In this document: positions 20,635 through 29,049 of the stretch, one piece after another
How the letters are laid out: every line of letters begins with the position of its first letter
How positions within the stretch are numbered: the first letter of the stretch is position 1
Source of the DNA: Salicibibacter cibarius
GTDB lineage: Bacteria > Bacillota > Bacilli > Bacillales > Marinococcaceae
Reading direction: 5' to 3'
NCBI RefSeq assembly: GCF_016495725.1
Contig: NZ_CP054705.1
Location: 2,914,001 to 2,978,000, forward strand
DNA: 64,000 bases
Made by a program: the position numbers and the translations under genes
The notes under the pieces: generated by a model
What the model was told of the DNA's origin: nothing
Databases searched by the model: none
What the model saw: only the letters and a program-made list of their open reading frames with translations

Positions 20635-21411
20635 CTAATCTGTTTTTCGCCCAAATACGATCCGTTGGCGCCCCTTTCGGGAACGTTCTTCTAAGGCGAT
20701 TAGCGTGCTTCTCCCTTTGCCGCGGACAGAAATGACATCGCCCTCTTCCACGATCGTTGCCGGGTGATCGGTCGTTCTCCAATTCAATTTCACGCGTTCC
20801 CGCTCTATGTATGGCTTCACCTTTGAACGAGGAAGACGATAAATCGCAGCGATGACCACATCGAGCCGCAACGAAGAGACGAAGGCGGTGTCTTCCTGCC
20901 AGTCCTCTTCGATACGCACGGCTTCCGTAAGAGGTTCCGGAGTTGTTTTCAGCGATGTATTTCCCGCTTTCGTAAGGTTTAATTGGATAAAGTCCGCGAT
21001 TTCTTTCGCACAAAAAAATTGTAACACATCTTTCGTCACCGTGATATCGCCGAAAAGTTCGCGTTTCACCCCAAGCGAAGTGAGCGCACCGAGGAGGTCA
21101 CGGTGATGAATCTCCGCAAATTTGCGCGCATAATCAACATCGAACAATTCCACTTGAAAGCGGTGTTCTCCTGCCTCTTCATAGAAAGGGTACAGAAGCG
21201 CCCGTTGTCGTTCTGCACCCGGCCTTCCTCCGAAAAAAGCGACATGTACCGTTTCATCCCCGCCAACGACCGCTGACACGATCTCTCGTTCCCGAGGGTC
21301 CAAAAAGCCGCTTAATTTTGCCTCATAGATCGTGCCAACATGGGACTTCCAATCTTCCACTTGCTGGATAAACGGAAATTCTTCTTTGCGAAAATGTTGA
21401 TAAATCTCCAT
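20635..21411 (-). CDS. ylmH: RNA-binding protein YlmH (S4 domain)
   Basis: 258 residues. The C-terminal third is an S4-type RNA-binding domain (LDVVIAAIYRLPRSKVKPYIERERVKLNW), and the rest matches YlmH of the division cluster. In B. subtilis YlmH binds ribosomal complexes and takes part in ribosome quality control. I chose ATG 21411 (MEIYQHFRKEEF) because AGGAG lies seven bases before it; an upstream start would add 11 residues. It lies between ylmG and divIVA. Confidence 0.9.
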   Translation of the reverse strand: MEIYQHFRKEEFPFIQQVEDWKSHVGTIYEAKLSGFLDPREREIVSAVVGGDETVHVAFFGGRPGAERQRALLYPFYEEAGEHRFQVELFDVDYARKFAEIHHRDLLGALTSLGVKRELFGDITVTKDVLQFFCAKEIADFIQLNLTKAGNTSLKTTPEPLTEAVRIEEDWQEDTAFVSSLRLDVVIAAIYRLPRSKVKPYIERERVKLNWRTTDHPATIVEEGDVISVRGKGRSTLIALEERSRKGRQRIVFGRKTD

Positions 21412-21427
21412 TAGCCGGCTCCTGTCG

Positions 21428-21685
21428 TTAAAAGAAAATAGCACCGACGCCGCTCGCCGCGAGACGCAAGGCGATTAGCGCGACAATCGGGGAAAAGTCC
21501 ATCATGCCGCCGAGCGGAGGAATGAATTTACGGAAGGGTTCCAAATACGGCTCTACAATCGAGCCGAGCATCTGGCCGAAATTCGATTCCCGCAAGTTCG
21601 GAATCCAGCTTGATAAGACATAAATGAAAACAGCAACTGTATATAAATTAATGCCCATGCTTAAAAGTTGGCCAATCATTTGCAT
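21428..21685 (-). CDS. ylmG: YggT-family membrane protein YlmG
   Basis: 85 residues with two hydrophobic segments flanking the family loop, which reads SWIPNLRESNFGQMLGSIVEPYLEPFRKFIPP followed by FSPIVALIAL. YggT proteins are small inner-membrane proteins linked genetically to division and to osmotic or ion homeostasis. The biochemical role is not known. Conserved location between sepF and ylmH. Confidence 0.9.
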   Translation of the reverse strand: MQMIGQLLSMGINLYTVAVFIYVLSSWIPNLRESNFGQMLGSIVEPYLEPFRKFIPPLGGMMDFSPIVALIALRLAASGVGAIFF

Positions 21686-21713
21686 CGGGTGTTCACCTGC
21701 CTTCTAGCTTTAT

Positions 21714-22130
21714 CTACCATTCTGCACTTTCCTGGTGAAGAAATTCGGAGATCGCACCGCTTACATCGACGTTTTCCGGGGTACACAGGAACGTCCCCGT
21801 GCCGATCTTTTGGATGTCTCCGCCGATCGCGTATACCGTTCCGCTCAAGAAATCCACGATTCTTTTAGCTTGATCGTTCGGGATCCGCTGCATATTAATG
21901 ACACACGAACGTCTGTTTTTCAAATGATCCGCCACTTCTTGCGCTTCATCGTACGTGCGCGGTTCGATTAAAACCATCTTCGCAGACTGTTGCACACTTT
22001 GCAAGCTGACCACATTTTTTCCATGCTTGGCCGTTGGCTCTGTTTCGTCATCGGCAGGAATTTCTTGTTCTTCGTCATAATACTCTTCATCAAAATCAAA
22101 AAAACGTTTGAAACGTGTTTTAAAGCCCAA
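21714..22130 (-). CDS. sepF: Cell-division protein SepF
   Basis: 138 residues. A short amphipathic N-terminal helix ([12 protein letters not shown]) can bind membrane and is followed by an acidic linker. The SepF core lies at about residues 50-130, with [23 protein letters not shown] and [21 protein letters not shown]. SepF polymerises into arcs and tethers FtsZ to the membrane alongside FtsA. This matters here because ftsA in this window is split. The start is TTG with GGGAGGC ahead. Confidence 0.94.
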   Translation of the reverse strand: MGFKTRFKRFFDFDEEYYDEEQEIPADDETEPTAKHGKNVVSLQSVQQSAKMVLIEPRTYDEAQEVADHLKNRRSCVINMQRIPNDQAKRIVDFLSGTVYAIGGDIQKIGTGTFLCTPENVDVSGAISEFLHQESAEW

Positions 22131-22133
22131 AAT

Positions 22134-22829
22134 CTACGCCTCCCTTCCCGTTTCATTGCCGACAAGGCTTGTCCCCAAACGAATAATCGTGGCTCCTTCT
22201 TCCACCGCCTGTTCAAAATCATTGGACATCCCCATGGACAAATGTTGACAAGGGGCATGGGGCAATTGCAAACGTTTAATATCGTCACATAGCTCACGCA
22301 ATTGCCGAAAATACGGGCGCACGTCTTCCGGGTTTTTCGTGTGCGGAGCCATCGTCATGAGTCCCGCGACGCGAATGTGCTCATAAGATTCGAGGGCACG
22401 CACGAAGTTTTCCAATTGATCGGGGGCTACCCCCGCCTTCGTTTCCTCCCCGGAAACGTTCACCTGCACCATGCAATCAATCGGTGTTTCCCGTTGATAA
22501 CGTTTATTAATTTCTTTCGCTAGAGACGCGCGATCGAGGGAATGAATCACGTCACACTCATGGATAACCTCTTTCACTTTTCGGCTTTGCATGCGTCCGA
22601 CAAAATGCCAGTGTACGGGCGCCTTTATGGCTTGTTTTTTTTCAAGCAAACCGCCATCCCGGCTTTCGCCAAAATGTTTCACCCCCGCGGCTATTGCTTT
22701 TTCCACACGCTCGGCCGATACGTATTTCGTTACCGCCATAACGGTGACGTCTTCCGGGCTCCGGCCTGCGCGTTCACAAGCCGCAGATACCCTTGCCATA
22801 ATCGCTTCATAATTTTCCTTGATGTTCAT
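22134..22829 (-). CDS. ylmE: YggS-family pyridoxal-phosphate homeostasis protein
   Basis: 231 residues of alanine-racemase-like barrel. The PLP lysine is in MAVTKYVS near residue 34. WHFVGRMQSRKVK near residue 73 and LSMGMSNDFEQAVEEGATIIRLG near the end are family signatures. The usual FGENR is FGESR here, a small departure. The family buffers PLP and affects amino- and keto-acid balance rather than racemising amino acids. The gene begins directly after the pgeF stop. Confidence 0.92.
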   Translation of the reverse strand: MNIKENYEAIMARVSAACERAGRSPEDVTVMAVTKYVSAERVEKAIAAGVKHFGESRDGGLLEKKQAIKAPVHWHFVGRMQSRKVKEVIHECDVIHSLDRASLAKEINKRYQRETPIDCMVQVNVSGEETKAGVAPDQLENFVRALESYEHIRVAGLMTMAPHTKNPEDVRPYFRQLRELCDDIKRLQLPHAPCQHLSMGMSNDFEQAVEEGATIIRLGTSLVGNETGREA

Positions 22830-23663
22830 TTACTCTTCGTCACTCCCCGCGGTGTTCAAAAACCCTATATAAGCCATCATGCGCCCGGTTTGGCCGGAGT
22901 CGCGCCGATGCGAAAAAAATAACTCTTCGTTTTCATAGGTGCACGCGTTGCTTATATCCATATGCGCGCGTTTAATGCCTGCTTTTTCAAGCAACAACGC
23001 GTTTGCTTCTTTTAAATCCAATTGAAAGAGCCCGGACTCGTGTTGCGTCCACGGTTCTTTTCCTCGGGGCAATACTTTTTTTAGCGCAGTAATCACCTTG
23101 TCGTCCACTTCGTAAGCGGCCTTTCCGATGGACGGTCCGATCACCACATGGATAGCTTCGGCGGGGATTCCTTCGATTTCGTCCCATATCCTGACCATCT
23201 CGCCCCCGATATTAGCGGCGGTCCCTTTCCAACCGGCATGGGCGATACCTGCGATCGTTTGCCCGCGGTTATAAAAATAAAGCGGAACACAATCGGCGTA
23301 TAAACTCATGAGCCACAGGTTTTTCGTTGTCGTATATAGGCCATCCACATCGGGAATCGTATCATCAAGTTTAAAGCTCCCGCGCCCACCGTCGGTTTCA
23401 TCAACTTTCCGGACCACACCGCCGTGCACCTGCTCGCCGAACACCGCGCGCGAAAGCGAAATGTCGAGGGCATTGGCAAGTTGCTCGCGATTAGCCATGA
23501 CATGATCGGAATCATCGCCGACATGAAAACCGTAGTTCGCCTCGTTATATGGGTCACGGCTAATGCCGCCGAGCCGTGTCGTAAACCCGGCACGCACCTG
23601 TTTTGGGCCGCGGATCTCAAGCAATGTTTTCGTTGGATGTAGGGCAAAAGGTTCTCTATTCAT
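22830..23663 (-). CDS. pgeF: Peptidoglycan editing factor PgeF (YlmD, laccase-domain family)
   Basis: 277 residues of the YfiH/DUF152 family. The metal-site residues are visible as GEQVHGG near residue 76, ADCVPLYFY near 123 and IAHAGWKGTAANI near 139. Members have been described as multicopper polyphenol oxidases. In E. coli the homologue is linked to removing wrongly incorporated amino acids from peptidoglycan precursors, and purine nucleoside activity is also reported. The location in the division cluster fits a wall-related task. Confidence 0.88.
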   Translation of the reverse strand: MNREPFALHPTKTLLEIRGPKQVRAGFTTRLGGISRDPYNEANYGFHVGDDSDHVMANREQLANALDISLSRAVFGEQVHGGVVRKVDETDGGRGSFKLDDTIPDVDGLYTTTKNLWLMSLYADCVPLYFYNRGQTIAGIAHAGWKGTAANIGGEMVRIWDEIEGIPAEAIHVVIGPSIGKAAYEVDDKVITALKKVLPRGKEPWTQHESGLFQLDLKEANALLLEKAGIKRAHMDISNACTYENEELFFSHRRDSGQTGRMMAYIGFLNTAGSDEE

Positions 23664-23730
23664 AAAAGACCGCCTCTGGTTCTTTTGTTACTCTTTATTT
23701 TACCACATATTCCTTCATATTCGATAGTTA

Positions 23731-23988
23731 TTATTGAAAACTCGACGTTTCTGTTCCATGTACATAAACGAGGATAACATCGGTTCCGATTTTTGCGATT
23801 TGCGTCCAGGGAATAATCATTTCATCATCGCGTCCGAACATCCCCAACAACCGCCCCGACCCGGTAATGATTAAGGATTCTATGTTCCCGGTCATCAAAT
23901 TAATGTCCACGTCCCCAAGTGACCCCAATCGTTTTCCCGTTTGAACGTTCACCACTTCTTTTGATTGCAGATCGGTGATTTTCAACAT
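23731..23988 (-). CDS. ylmC: YlmC/YmxH-family PRC-barrel protein
   Basis: 85 residues with a PRC-barrel motif (KEVVNVQTGKRLGSLGDVDINLMTGNIESLII, IPWTQIAKIGTDVILV). ATG 23988 has GGGAGGC before it and gives the family start MLKITDLQ. The upstream in-frame ATG at 24006 has no such site. YmxH/YlmC proteins are conserved in spore formers beside sigG. Their role is poorly known. Confidence 0.88.
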   Translation of the reverse strand: MLKITDLQSKEVVNVQTGKRLGSLGDVDINLMTGNIESLIITGSGRLLGMFGRDDEMIIPWTQIAKIGTDVILVYVHGTETSSFQ

Positions 23989-24099
23989 GTTAGGCGCCTC
24001 CCTCATTTCCTGATCGATCCACCTCTTTAATATGTATGACGGAAGACAACCGTTTATCTCTCAGGAATCAGGTTCGTTTTGCGAGAGAGGAGGGGAGGA

Positions 24100-24268
24100 C
24101 AGCTAGCGTCATGGCGATCGGAATGAGCGATTCGCGATGATTTCGGGCGTCAAGGGGCGTTCATGGCGACTGAAATGAAGCTTTAGCACCTGTTTCGGGT
24201 TCCATGAAGCGGTCATGGCCACCGGAATGAGCATTCCACGGTAATTTCAGGCTCCATGAAACCATGGC
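24100..24268. repeat. 52-bp palindrome array 2 (about 3 units)
   Basis: Half-sites TCATGG fall at 24109, 24161 and 24213, exactly 52 bp apart, within TTTCGGG-type palindromes. The array lies between the sigG terminator and ylmC. Confidence 0.85.
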
Positions 24269-24271
24269 AAT

Positions 24272-24314
24272 AAAAAACTCCAACAGGGCACGGGCACCCC
24301 ATCGGAGTCTGCTT
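24272..24314 (-). terminator. Terminator downstream of sigG
   Basis: On the minus strand ACTCC and GGGTGCCC segments pair with GGAGT and its inner partners. TTTTTTATT follows. It starts right at the sigG stop. Confidence 0.7.
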
Positions 24315-25097
24315 TTATTGACTATGTTTGTTCATCTGTTGAACAGCTGCTTTTTCCAGCCGGGATACTTGGGCTTGGGAAATCCCAATTTCTTCGGCCA
24401 CTTCCATTTGTGTTTTCCCTTGAAAAAAACGCATGTCGAGTATTTTCTTTTCGCGGTCATTAAGTCGAATCATCGCTTCTTGCAAAGCAATATGTTCAAC
24501 CCACGATGTATCGCTTACTTTTTCATCGCTCACTTGGTCCATGACATAGATCGGGTCCCCGCCGTCGTTGTAGATCGGCTCAAACAACGAAACCGGATCT
24601 TGAATGGCATCAAGCGCAAAAACGACGTCTTCTTTCGGCGTGTCAAGCTCTTTTGCGATCTCCTGAACGGTCGGTTCCGTTGCCCGGTTTTTTTCGGACA
24701 TGAGACGGTCGCGAACTTGTAATGCTTTGTACGCCGTATCGCGAAGAGAACGGGAAACCCTGATCGGATTGTTATCGCGCAAGTAGCGGCGAATTTCACC
24801 GATAATCATGGGCACGGCATAAGTAGAAAACTTCACGTTATGGCTGAGATCGAAATTATCAATGCTTTTCATCAAGCCGATACAGCCAACTTGAAACAAA
24901 TCATCAACAAACTCACCTCGATTATTGAAACGTTGAATGACACTAAGGACGAGTCGCAAGTTTCCATTCACCAATGTTTCTCTTGCTGTTTCATCACCGG
25001 ATTGCAGGCGTTCGAATAACACTCGCATTTCATCATTTTTCAAAACGGGCAGCTTCGATGTGTCCACACCGCAGATCTCTACTTTGTTGCGTGTCAT
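24315..25097 (-). CDS. sigG: RNA polymerase sigma-G, late forespore
   Basis: 260 residues. The N-terminus (MTRNKVEICGVDTSKLPVLK) is the characteristic sigma-G start that includes the anti-sigma-gated region. Region 2 (NLRLVLSVIQRF, DDLFQVGCIGLMKSIDNFD, FSTYAVPMIIGEIRRYLRDN) and region 4 with its HTH (VAEEIGISQAQVSRLEKAA) are intact. Sigma-G directs late forespore genes. Its promoter region carries a sequence resembling its own recognition sites. It follows sigE, as in B. subtilis. Confidence 0.96.
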   Translation of the reverse strand: MTRNKVEICGVDTSKLPVLKNDEMRVLFERLQSGDETARETLVNGNLRLVLSVIQRFNNRGEFVDDLFQVGCIGLMKSIDNFDLSHNVKFSTYAVPMIIGEIRRYLRDNNPIRVSRSLRDTAYKALQVRDRLMSEKNRATEPTVQEIAKELDTPKEDVVFALDAIQDPVSLFEPIYNDGGDPIYVMDQVSDEKVSDTSWVEHIALQEAMIRLNDREKKILDMRFFQGKTQMEVAEEIGISQAQVSRLEKAAVQQMNKHSQ

Positions 25098-25153
25098 GTC
25101 TTCCCTCCCACGGTGGCTTACGGAGAACTACGATTCCTCCTTCTTACACGTTC

Positions 25154-25182
25154 AGTATGTCCGTGTGAAGAAAAAATATGCG
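25154..25182 (-). promoter_or_regulatory. Putative sigma-G/sigma-F promoter of sigG
   Basis: Minus strand CGCATA (25177-25182), a 17-base spacer, then CATACTG (about 25153-25159). This resembles the TGHATR / CATACTA-like forespore consensus, with one mismatch at the start of the -35. Confidence 0.45.
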
Positions 25183-25255
25183 TTGCCAACGTCCGCCTTA
25201 TCGATGGGAAGATGCCCGTATGATGCAAAACCCGCGTGCGTCCGCCTGTTTGTTT

Positions 25256-25978
25256 TTACACCATTTTATTAAATTCTTTTTTCAGTCTGCGAATAATGCG
25301 TTTTTCCAGCCGGGAAATATAAGATTGTGAGATCCCGAGCATATCTGCCACATCTTTTTGTGTTTTTTCCTTCTGGCCGGCAAGCCCGAACCGAAGCTCC
25401 ATGATTTGTTTTTCCCGGGGATTGAGTGTTGTTAATGCCCGCCGAAGCAGGGATTTATCGACTTTATCCTCGATGCCCCGAGTGATGATGTCTTCTTCAG
25501 TCCCCATCACATCCGAGAGTAGCAGCTCATTGCCGTCCCAATCGACATTTAGCGGTTCATCAAAAGAAATTTCAAAACGGGTTTTATTGTTCCTCCGCAA
25601 ATACATCAAAATCTCATTTTCAATACAGCGTGAGGCGTAAGTGGCCAGCTTTATCTTTTTTTCCGGATTAAATGTGTTGACCCCTTTGATGAGACCGATC
25701 GTCCCAATGCTAATCAAATCTTCAATATTAATACCGGTGTTCTCAAATTTACGGGCAATATAGACGACGAGCCGGAGGTTGCGTTCGATCAAAATGCCGC
25801 GCACTTCCTCGTCTCCATCCGGCAGTTTGGCAAGTAGGTCCGCTTCCTCTTCTTTTGAAAGCGGTGGCGGCAGCGCCTCACTTCCACCGATATAATAAAT
25901 GCTGTCCGTTTTTATGCCAAAAAAGGCAAGGATTTTATACCAGCGTTTCAAAAAGTGAACCTTTATTTTTTTCCACAA
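25256..25978 (-). CDS. sigE: RNA polymerase sigma-E precursor, early mother cell
   Basis: 240 residues including the amphipathic pro-sequence ([23 protein letters not shown]). This keeps sigma-E at the membrane until SpoIIGA removes it. Region 2 ([37 protein letters not shown]) and region 4 with its HTH ([18 protein letters not shown]) follow. The likely start is TTG 25978 after GGGGAG. The gap to spoIIGA is 233 bp, wide for a coupled operon, and contains a dispersed repeat. Confidence 0.96.
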   Translation of the reverse strand: MWKKIKVHFLKRWYKILAFFGIKTDSIYYIGGSEALPPPLSKEEEADLLAKLPDGDEEVRGILIERNLRLVVYIARKFENTGINIEDLISIGTIGLIKGVNTFNPEKKIKLATYASRCIENEILMYLRRNNKTRFEISFDEPLNVDWDGNELLLSDVMGTEEDIITRGIEDKVDKSLLRRALTTLNPREKQIMELRFGLAGQKEKTQKDVADMLGISQSYISRLEKRIIRRLKKEFNKMV

Positions 25979-26127
25979 AGCATTTCTCCCCTTTTATCCC
26001 GGTGGTAAACGCCCGTCCCAGAGGTCAGATTTCTGACAGAAGTCGGAAAAAACCTTTTCAGCAAGCGAGGAATGATCTTCCGGCTTTCGATTTCTGATTT
26101 CCGGTATAACTGGCGGCTAACACCCCG

Positions 26128-26200
26128 ATTGTGACGCACAGGATGTGCTAGTGTCGGCGTTGTCACAGAAGGTGACGGTTTTAGCCGACTTCCTTACTTG
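26128..26200. repeat. D repeat, copy 1, between spoIIGA and sigE
   Basis: Read on the minus strand it has two short hairpins, GTCAC-CTTCT-GTGAC and GCAC-ATCCT-GTGC, joined by AACGCCGACACTA. A close relative is at 38563-38630 inside the second TIR element, including the flanking AAGGAAGYCGGCTAA. Confidence 0.75.
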
Positions 26201-26211
26201 GACGTTTCATT

Positions 26212-27138
26212 TTAAGATGCAGAATCTAAGCCCGCGGTATTTGGAAGCAAGTCGGGCGGTGTTATACATTGAAAGCGTCCTTCCGCAGAAAGCTTGCGAT
26301 TCTCAAATCCGATCAACACATTTTTGTGACCCTGCCGCTCGCCGTCGGCAACAATGACAACTTCAGCCGCGGAAACAGCGAAAATAAAGCCATGTTCACG
26401 GCCGACGGTGCGATACGGAATTAATTTCATCCGCTCTTCCCATTTCATTTTCCCTTTCTTCCCCTCTGAATCGAGCCATTCGAGCGTTTCCTCCCATTCA
26501 TCTTCTGTCAGCTGCGATTGAAACAACGCGATCTCGGCCAACAAAACGGGCGCCCTTGAGATGGGATCGCGTAAATGGTTGCCGGTATCGACGAGGGTCG
26601 TTGCCTTGATAGCTTCCGTCTGCTCATTCATTTTGATGATCACATCCGCGAACTGGGCAGCTGTTTTCTTTTCCTGTTTAAGCACACGCTTGCTTAATTC
26701 AGCAAAAAGAATGACGACCGGTAACGCGGATAAAACGAGCAGTCCGTGCATATCATCAAACAGCACCCAACGGGCGGATGAACGCCATGTTTCCAAAAGT
26801 TCAGACGTTTGCCAAAACATGGCCATCGCCATAACGACACCGCCCGTAAGCCAAGAAATAAAATAAAACAATACAACGGTCTTGGCAAAACGTGTAAATG
26901 TTTGAAAACCGAACGCCAACAGAATCGTACCCATACAAATAATGCCTTGCGCGATCGGATGCAATAAAAATTCTCCATAAGCCGTTAGCCACATAAACAA
27001 CGGGAGACCTGAACAGGCTGCGGCGATGAATAGTCGCCTTTTTTTTGTTTGGTAACCGATCCATTTAGCCGTCATATAGAGCAAACTGACAGTTACGGCC
27101 GTGTTTAATGCATAGATGATATCTATGTACAGCGTCAA
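26212..27138 (-). CDS. spoIIGA: Sigma-E factor-processing protease SpoIIGA
   Basis: 308 residues. Five N-terminal membrane helices fill about residues 1-150. A cytoplasmic aspartic-protease domain follows, whose catalytic site is ATTLVDTGNHLRDPISRAPV near residue 185. The protease cleaves pro-sigma-E after a forespore signal (SpoIIR). I chose TTG 27138, which gives MTLYIDIIYALNTAV, the family N-terminus; the extra upstream frame covers the promoter. It is followed by sigE as usual, but with a repeat in between. Confidence 0.93.
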   Translation of the reverse strand: MTLYIDIIYALNTAVTVSLLYMTAKWIGYQTKKRRLFIAAACSGLPLFMWLTAYGEFLLHPIAQGIICMGTILLAFGFQTFTRFAKTVVLFYFISWLTGGVVMAMAMFWQTSELLETWRSSARWVLFDDMHGLLVLSALPVVILFAELSKRVLKQEKKTAAQFADVIIKMNEQTEAIKATTLVDTGNHLRDPISRAPVLLAEIALFQSQLTEDEWEETLEWLDSEGKKGKMKWEERMKLIPYRTVGREHGFIFAVSAAEVVIVADGERQGHKNVLIGFENRKLSAEGRFQCITPPDLLPNTAGLDSAS

Positions 27139-27180
27139 AACACTCTTCGGCCCCCCTTTCTTGTTGACCTCTCTTTTAAC

Positions 27181-27213
27181 AGTATAAGCGTATAGGCATT
27201 CGAAGTATGTCAC
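27181..27213 (-). promoter_or_regulatory. spoIIG promoter with a long spacer
   Basis: Minus-strand GTGACA (27208-27213) and TATACT (27181-27186) are 21 bases apart, with TTCGAA inside the spacer. The B. subtilis spoIIG promoter is known for an over-long spacer of about 22 bp that needs Spo0A-P. The TTCGAA may be part of an 0A-like box. This is an inference from the arrangement. Confidence 0.45.
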
Positions 27214-27399
27214 TTTATCAGTGGTTGTCACACTCTGATTTTCATTGATTTGATAAAAAACTGTCGAGGAGGTGTGAGGCGGGGGATTGGAGGTTGTTAT
27301 TTATTTTTCGGATATTATTTGGCGTGGAGCATCGAACTTGGTCGCTTTGGGGCTTGGGCATCTATCTGGATGGTGACCGATCTAATCGATGTAACCTGT

Positions 27400-27545
27400 A
27401 TTCGGGAGCCATAGGGCTGTCATGGCGACCGGACTCATCTTTTTTCTTTTGCCCGGTCGCCATGGACACTTCATAGTGACCGAGTCGTTTTGATTAGTTT
27501 TCATTCGGTCGCCATAGCTTCTTCATGACGACCGAATCGCTTGAT
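27400..27545. repeat. 52-bp palindrome array 3 (about 3 units)
   Basis: Left half-sites at 27410, 27461 and 27513 and right half-sites at 27421, 27472 and 27524 keep the CAT-to-CAT distance of 11 and the 51-52 bp period. It lies between the ftsZ terminator and the spoIIG promoter. Confidence 0.82.
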
Positions 27546-27593
27546 TTTTTCTTTGTTAGGGAATCATAGTTGCCCAAAGCGGATCATATCGAC

Positions 27594-27640
27594 AATAAAA
27601 AACCCAAACGGGAGCCTTGCTCCGTTTGGGTTTTCCTTTC
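27594..27640 (-). terminator. Terminator downstream of ftsZ
   Basis: Minus-strand AACCCAAACGGAGC pairs with GCTCCCGTTTGGGTT, followed by TTTTTATTG. A strong intrinsic terminator seven bases after the ftsZ stop. Confidence 0.9.
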
Positions 27641-27647
27641 CCGTGTT

Positions 27648-28817
27648 TTACCGGTTCCGGCGACGGTTACGTAAAAATGCCGGGATATCAAGGGAATCTT
27701 GGTCGTCTTCTTGTCCTTGTCTGTCGGTTGGCCGTTCCGGCTCTTCTTCGAAGGCCGGTTGTTGCGGTTGCGCTTGCGGGCGCTGTGGGGCCTGTTGTTG
27801 CGGGCTTGTCCGTCTGCTGCTGCCCGTTTCTTGGCTATTGCCGGGACGCCCCCGCTTTTCCGAACCTTCGTTGAATCCCGTTGCAATCACCGTAACGAGA
27901 ACTTCATCTTTCAAATTTTCATTGATGACGGATCCAAAAATCATATTGACTTCCGGATCCGATGCATCCGAAACAATTTCGGCTGCTTCATGCACCTCAA
28001 ACAAACTTAAATCGCTTCCGCCGGTGATGTTCATTAGTACCCCTTGGGCACCATCAACGGACGTTTCCAGCAATGGGCTGGAAATTGCCTTTTTCGCCGC
28101 CTCACCGGCTCGGCTTTCGCCGGTAGCGATGCCAATTCCCATAAGCGCGGAACCTTTTTCGCTCATGATGGTTTTTACGTCGGCAAAATCCAAGTTGATT
28201 AGCCCAGGCGTCGCGATTAAATCCGAAATGCCCTGCACCCCTTGTCTCAGTACATTATCTGCTTCTCGAAATGCTTCCAGCATCGGTGTGCTTTTATCGA
28301 CAATTTCCAGTAGACGATCGTTCGGGATAACAATCAAAGTATCTACTTTTTCTTTAAGGGTTTCAATCCCTTCGGTTGCATGGGTGGAGCGTTTTTTCCC
28401 TTCAAAAGTAAACGGCCGTGTCACGACACCTACGGTGAGGGCGCCTATTTCTTTGGCCACTTCTGCAATGACGGGGGCAGCACCGGTTCCGGTTCCTCCG
28501 CCCATGCCGGCCGTGATAAATACCATGTCTGCCCCGGTCAGTGATTCTTCCATTTGCTCTTTGCTTTCTTCCGCCGCTTTTTTGCCAATTTCGGGGTTTG
28601 CGCCTGCGCCAAGCCCGCGCGTTAATTTCCCGCCCAGCTGAAGTTTTGTATCCGCCTGGGAGAGGGATAGCGCTTGGGAATCCGTATTTACGGCGATAAA
28701 TTCCACGCCTTGCAAGCCATTTTCAATCATGCGGTTCACTGCATTGGAGCCGCCGCCTCCAACCCCAATGACTTTGATTTGAGCGAGTTGATCCATGTCC
28801 ATTTCAAACTCTAGCAT
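27648..28817 (-). CDS. ftsZ: Cell-division GTPase FtsZ
   Basis: 389 residues. The tubulin-like GTPase has its G-box in [12 protein letters not shown] near residue 105 and the N-terminal [17 protein letters not shown]. The T7 synergy loop is intact ([14 protein letters not shown] near residue 205). A Gln/Pro/Arg-rich linker follows. The conserved C-terminal peptide [11 protein letters not shown] binds FtsA, SepF, ZapA and others. FtsZ polymerises at mid-cell to form the division ring. The gene is separated from ftsA by a TIR element. Confidence 0.97.
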   Translation of the reverse strand: MLEFEMDMDQLAQIKVIGVGGGGSNAVNRMIENGLQGVEFIAVNTDSQALSLSQADTKLQLGGKLTRGLGAGANPEIGKKAAEESKEQMEESLTGADMVFITAGMGGGTGTGAAPVIAEVAKEIGALTVGVVTRPFTFEGKKRSTHATEGIETLKEKVDTLIVIPNDRLLEIVDKSTPMLEAFREADNVLRQGVQGISDLIATPGLINLDFADVKTIMSEKGSALMGIGIATGESRAGEAAKKAISSPLLETSVDGAQGVLMNITGGSDLSLFEVHEAAEIVSDASDPEVNMIFGSVINENLKDEVLVTVIATGFNEGSEKRGRPGNSQETGSSRRTSPQQQAPQRPQAQPQQPAFEEEPERPTDRQGQEDDQDSLDIPAFLRNRRRNR

Positions 28818-28878
28818 CTCGGGTCCCCCTCATCAGTCAATTGTCTGGTATATCCCTTTATGTTTCGTTACAAGAGGT

Positions 28879-29043
28879 TGTTCAAAAAGTCCGGGGAAAA
28901 TAGCTGTCGAGAAGGGGAACTTCTGCTAAAAACTGCCACGACACACAAGCGAACGCAGAAGTCGCCACATCCTGTGGAAGCGCGCCAGCTTGCTTCTTCG
29001 CTTCCTTGAACTTCTCGGCTATTTTTGTCCTCCTTTTTGAACA
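28879..29043. repeat. TIR element, short form, between ftsA and ftsZ
   Basis: It begins TGTTCAAAAAGTCC..., continues to AATAGC, and ends with the inverse (GGCTATTTTT...TTTTTGAACA). The imperfect terminal repeats are about 35 bp. The interior has a CCAC-ATCC-TGTGG hairpin and no coding frame. A longer relative is at 38445-38809. Confidence 0.85.
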
Positions 29044-29049
29044 CGGTTA

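Noticed and set aside
20609-21013. N-terminal extension of divIVA
   Set aside because: The frame is open through ylmH, but the residues do not resemble DivIVA, and TTG 20608 has an ideal ribosome site and the family N-terminus.
25979-26211. Small gene between spoIIGA and sigE
   Set aside because: A 67-codon frame exists but covers the D repeat and has no ribosome site.
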